A stretch of DNA of 64,000 nucleotides, from the NCBI RefSeq assembly GCF_010015445.1, contig NC_053119.1, forward strand, positions 23,097,883 to 23,161,882. Direction: 5' to 3'. The stretch comes from Perca fluviatilis. Taxonomy: Eukaryota > Chordata > Actinopteri > Perciformes > Percidae. Under the pieces are notes generated by a model. It worked only from the letters and a program-made list of their open reading frames with translations. It was not told the DNA's origin and did not search any database. The translations under genes were made by a program, and so were the position numbers. This document shows positions 63,853-64,000 of the stretch, in pieces (positions within the stretch are counted from its first letter, which is position 1; every line of letters starts with the position of its first letter).

Positions 63853-64000
63853 CAAACTTGATGTTGGGCCTCCAAATGACAATTTACTTAAACTAAAGAT
63901 CTGGATTTGTCTGCTTAAAACATAGTTGCCTATCTGCATGTCTATTGCTGGTTTTCCTGTGAAACCCGAGCCAAAACAAAGAAAAGTGAGTGGCGTGCGG

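Overview
The window is animal genomic DNA, most probably from a ray-finned (acanthomorph/percomorph) fish. The evidence is: split genes with GT-AG introns; very many long (GT)n/(CA)n arrays; short non-autonomous DNA transposons with hAT-type ends and 8-bp target-site duplications; a tRNA-derived SINE; L2-like LINE fragments; and two vertebrate genes whose proteins are clearly recognisable. There are no bacterial operons, CRISPR arrays or phage genes. Most open reading frames here are chance frames or run through (CA)n arrays.

Layout. Positions 1-30,000 are mostly intergenic or intronic. They hold an L2-like LINE fragment (2,390-3,514, minus strand), several decayed hAT-like relics, a fold-back element (15.3-15.9 kb), an element with GGGCCC ends (20.3-21.4 kb), a SINE-like fragment (24.7 kb) and many microsatellites. 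A short coding stretch at 30,138-30,284 (plus strand) looks like the terminal exon of an unidentified gene, followed by about 1.9 kb of AT-rich 3'UTR-like sequence. A small upstream exon candidate lies at 8,350-8,428. From 33.6 to 38.05 kb there is an unusual composite AT-rich satellite. Its core is a ~35-bp unit interleaved with ~141-bp blocks that carry tRNA-like A and B boxes, and a SINE sits inside it. A 264-bp inverted-repeat element carrying telomere-like CCCTAA repeats lies at its right edge.

The gene-bearing part is 46.4-59.1 kb, all on the minus strand. cdkn1b (p27Kip1, CDK inhibitor) has two coding exons (50,086-49,645 and 49,367-49,252) and a third, untranslated exon with three miR-221/222 seed matches and Pumilio motifs. 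yars2 (mitochondrial tyrosyl-tRNA synthetase) has five coding exons between 59,039 and 53,067, giving a 480-residue protein that can be read without a break. Its first intron holds a degenerate copy of the end of exon 1 and three hAT-like elements, one nested in another. The two genes are neighbours in the same orientation but act in unrelated processes: cell-cycle arrest in the nucleus and tRNA charging in mitochondria. From 59.9 kb to the end there may be the 3'UTR of a further minus-strand gene, plus a 769-bp inverted-repeat element with a small reading frame.

No new defence or mobile system was found. The best leads are the tRNA-like satellite, the conserved p27 3'UTR control module, the yars2 pseudo-exon and the unidentified terminal exon.
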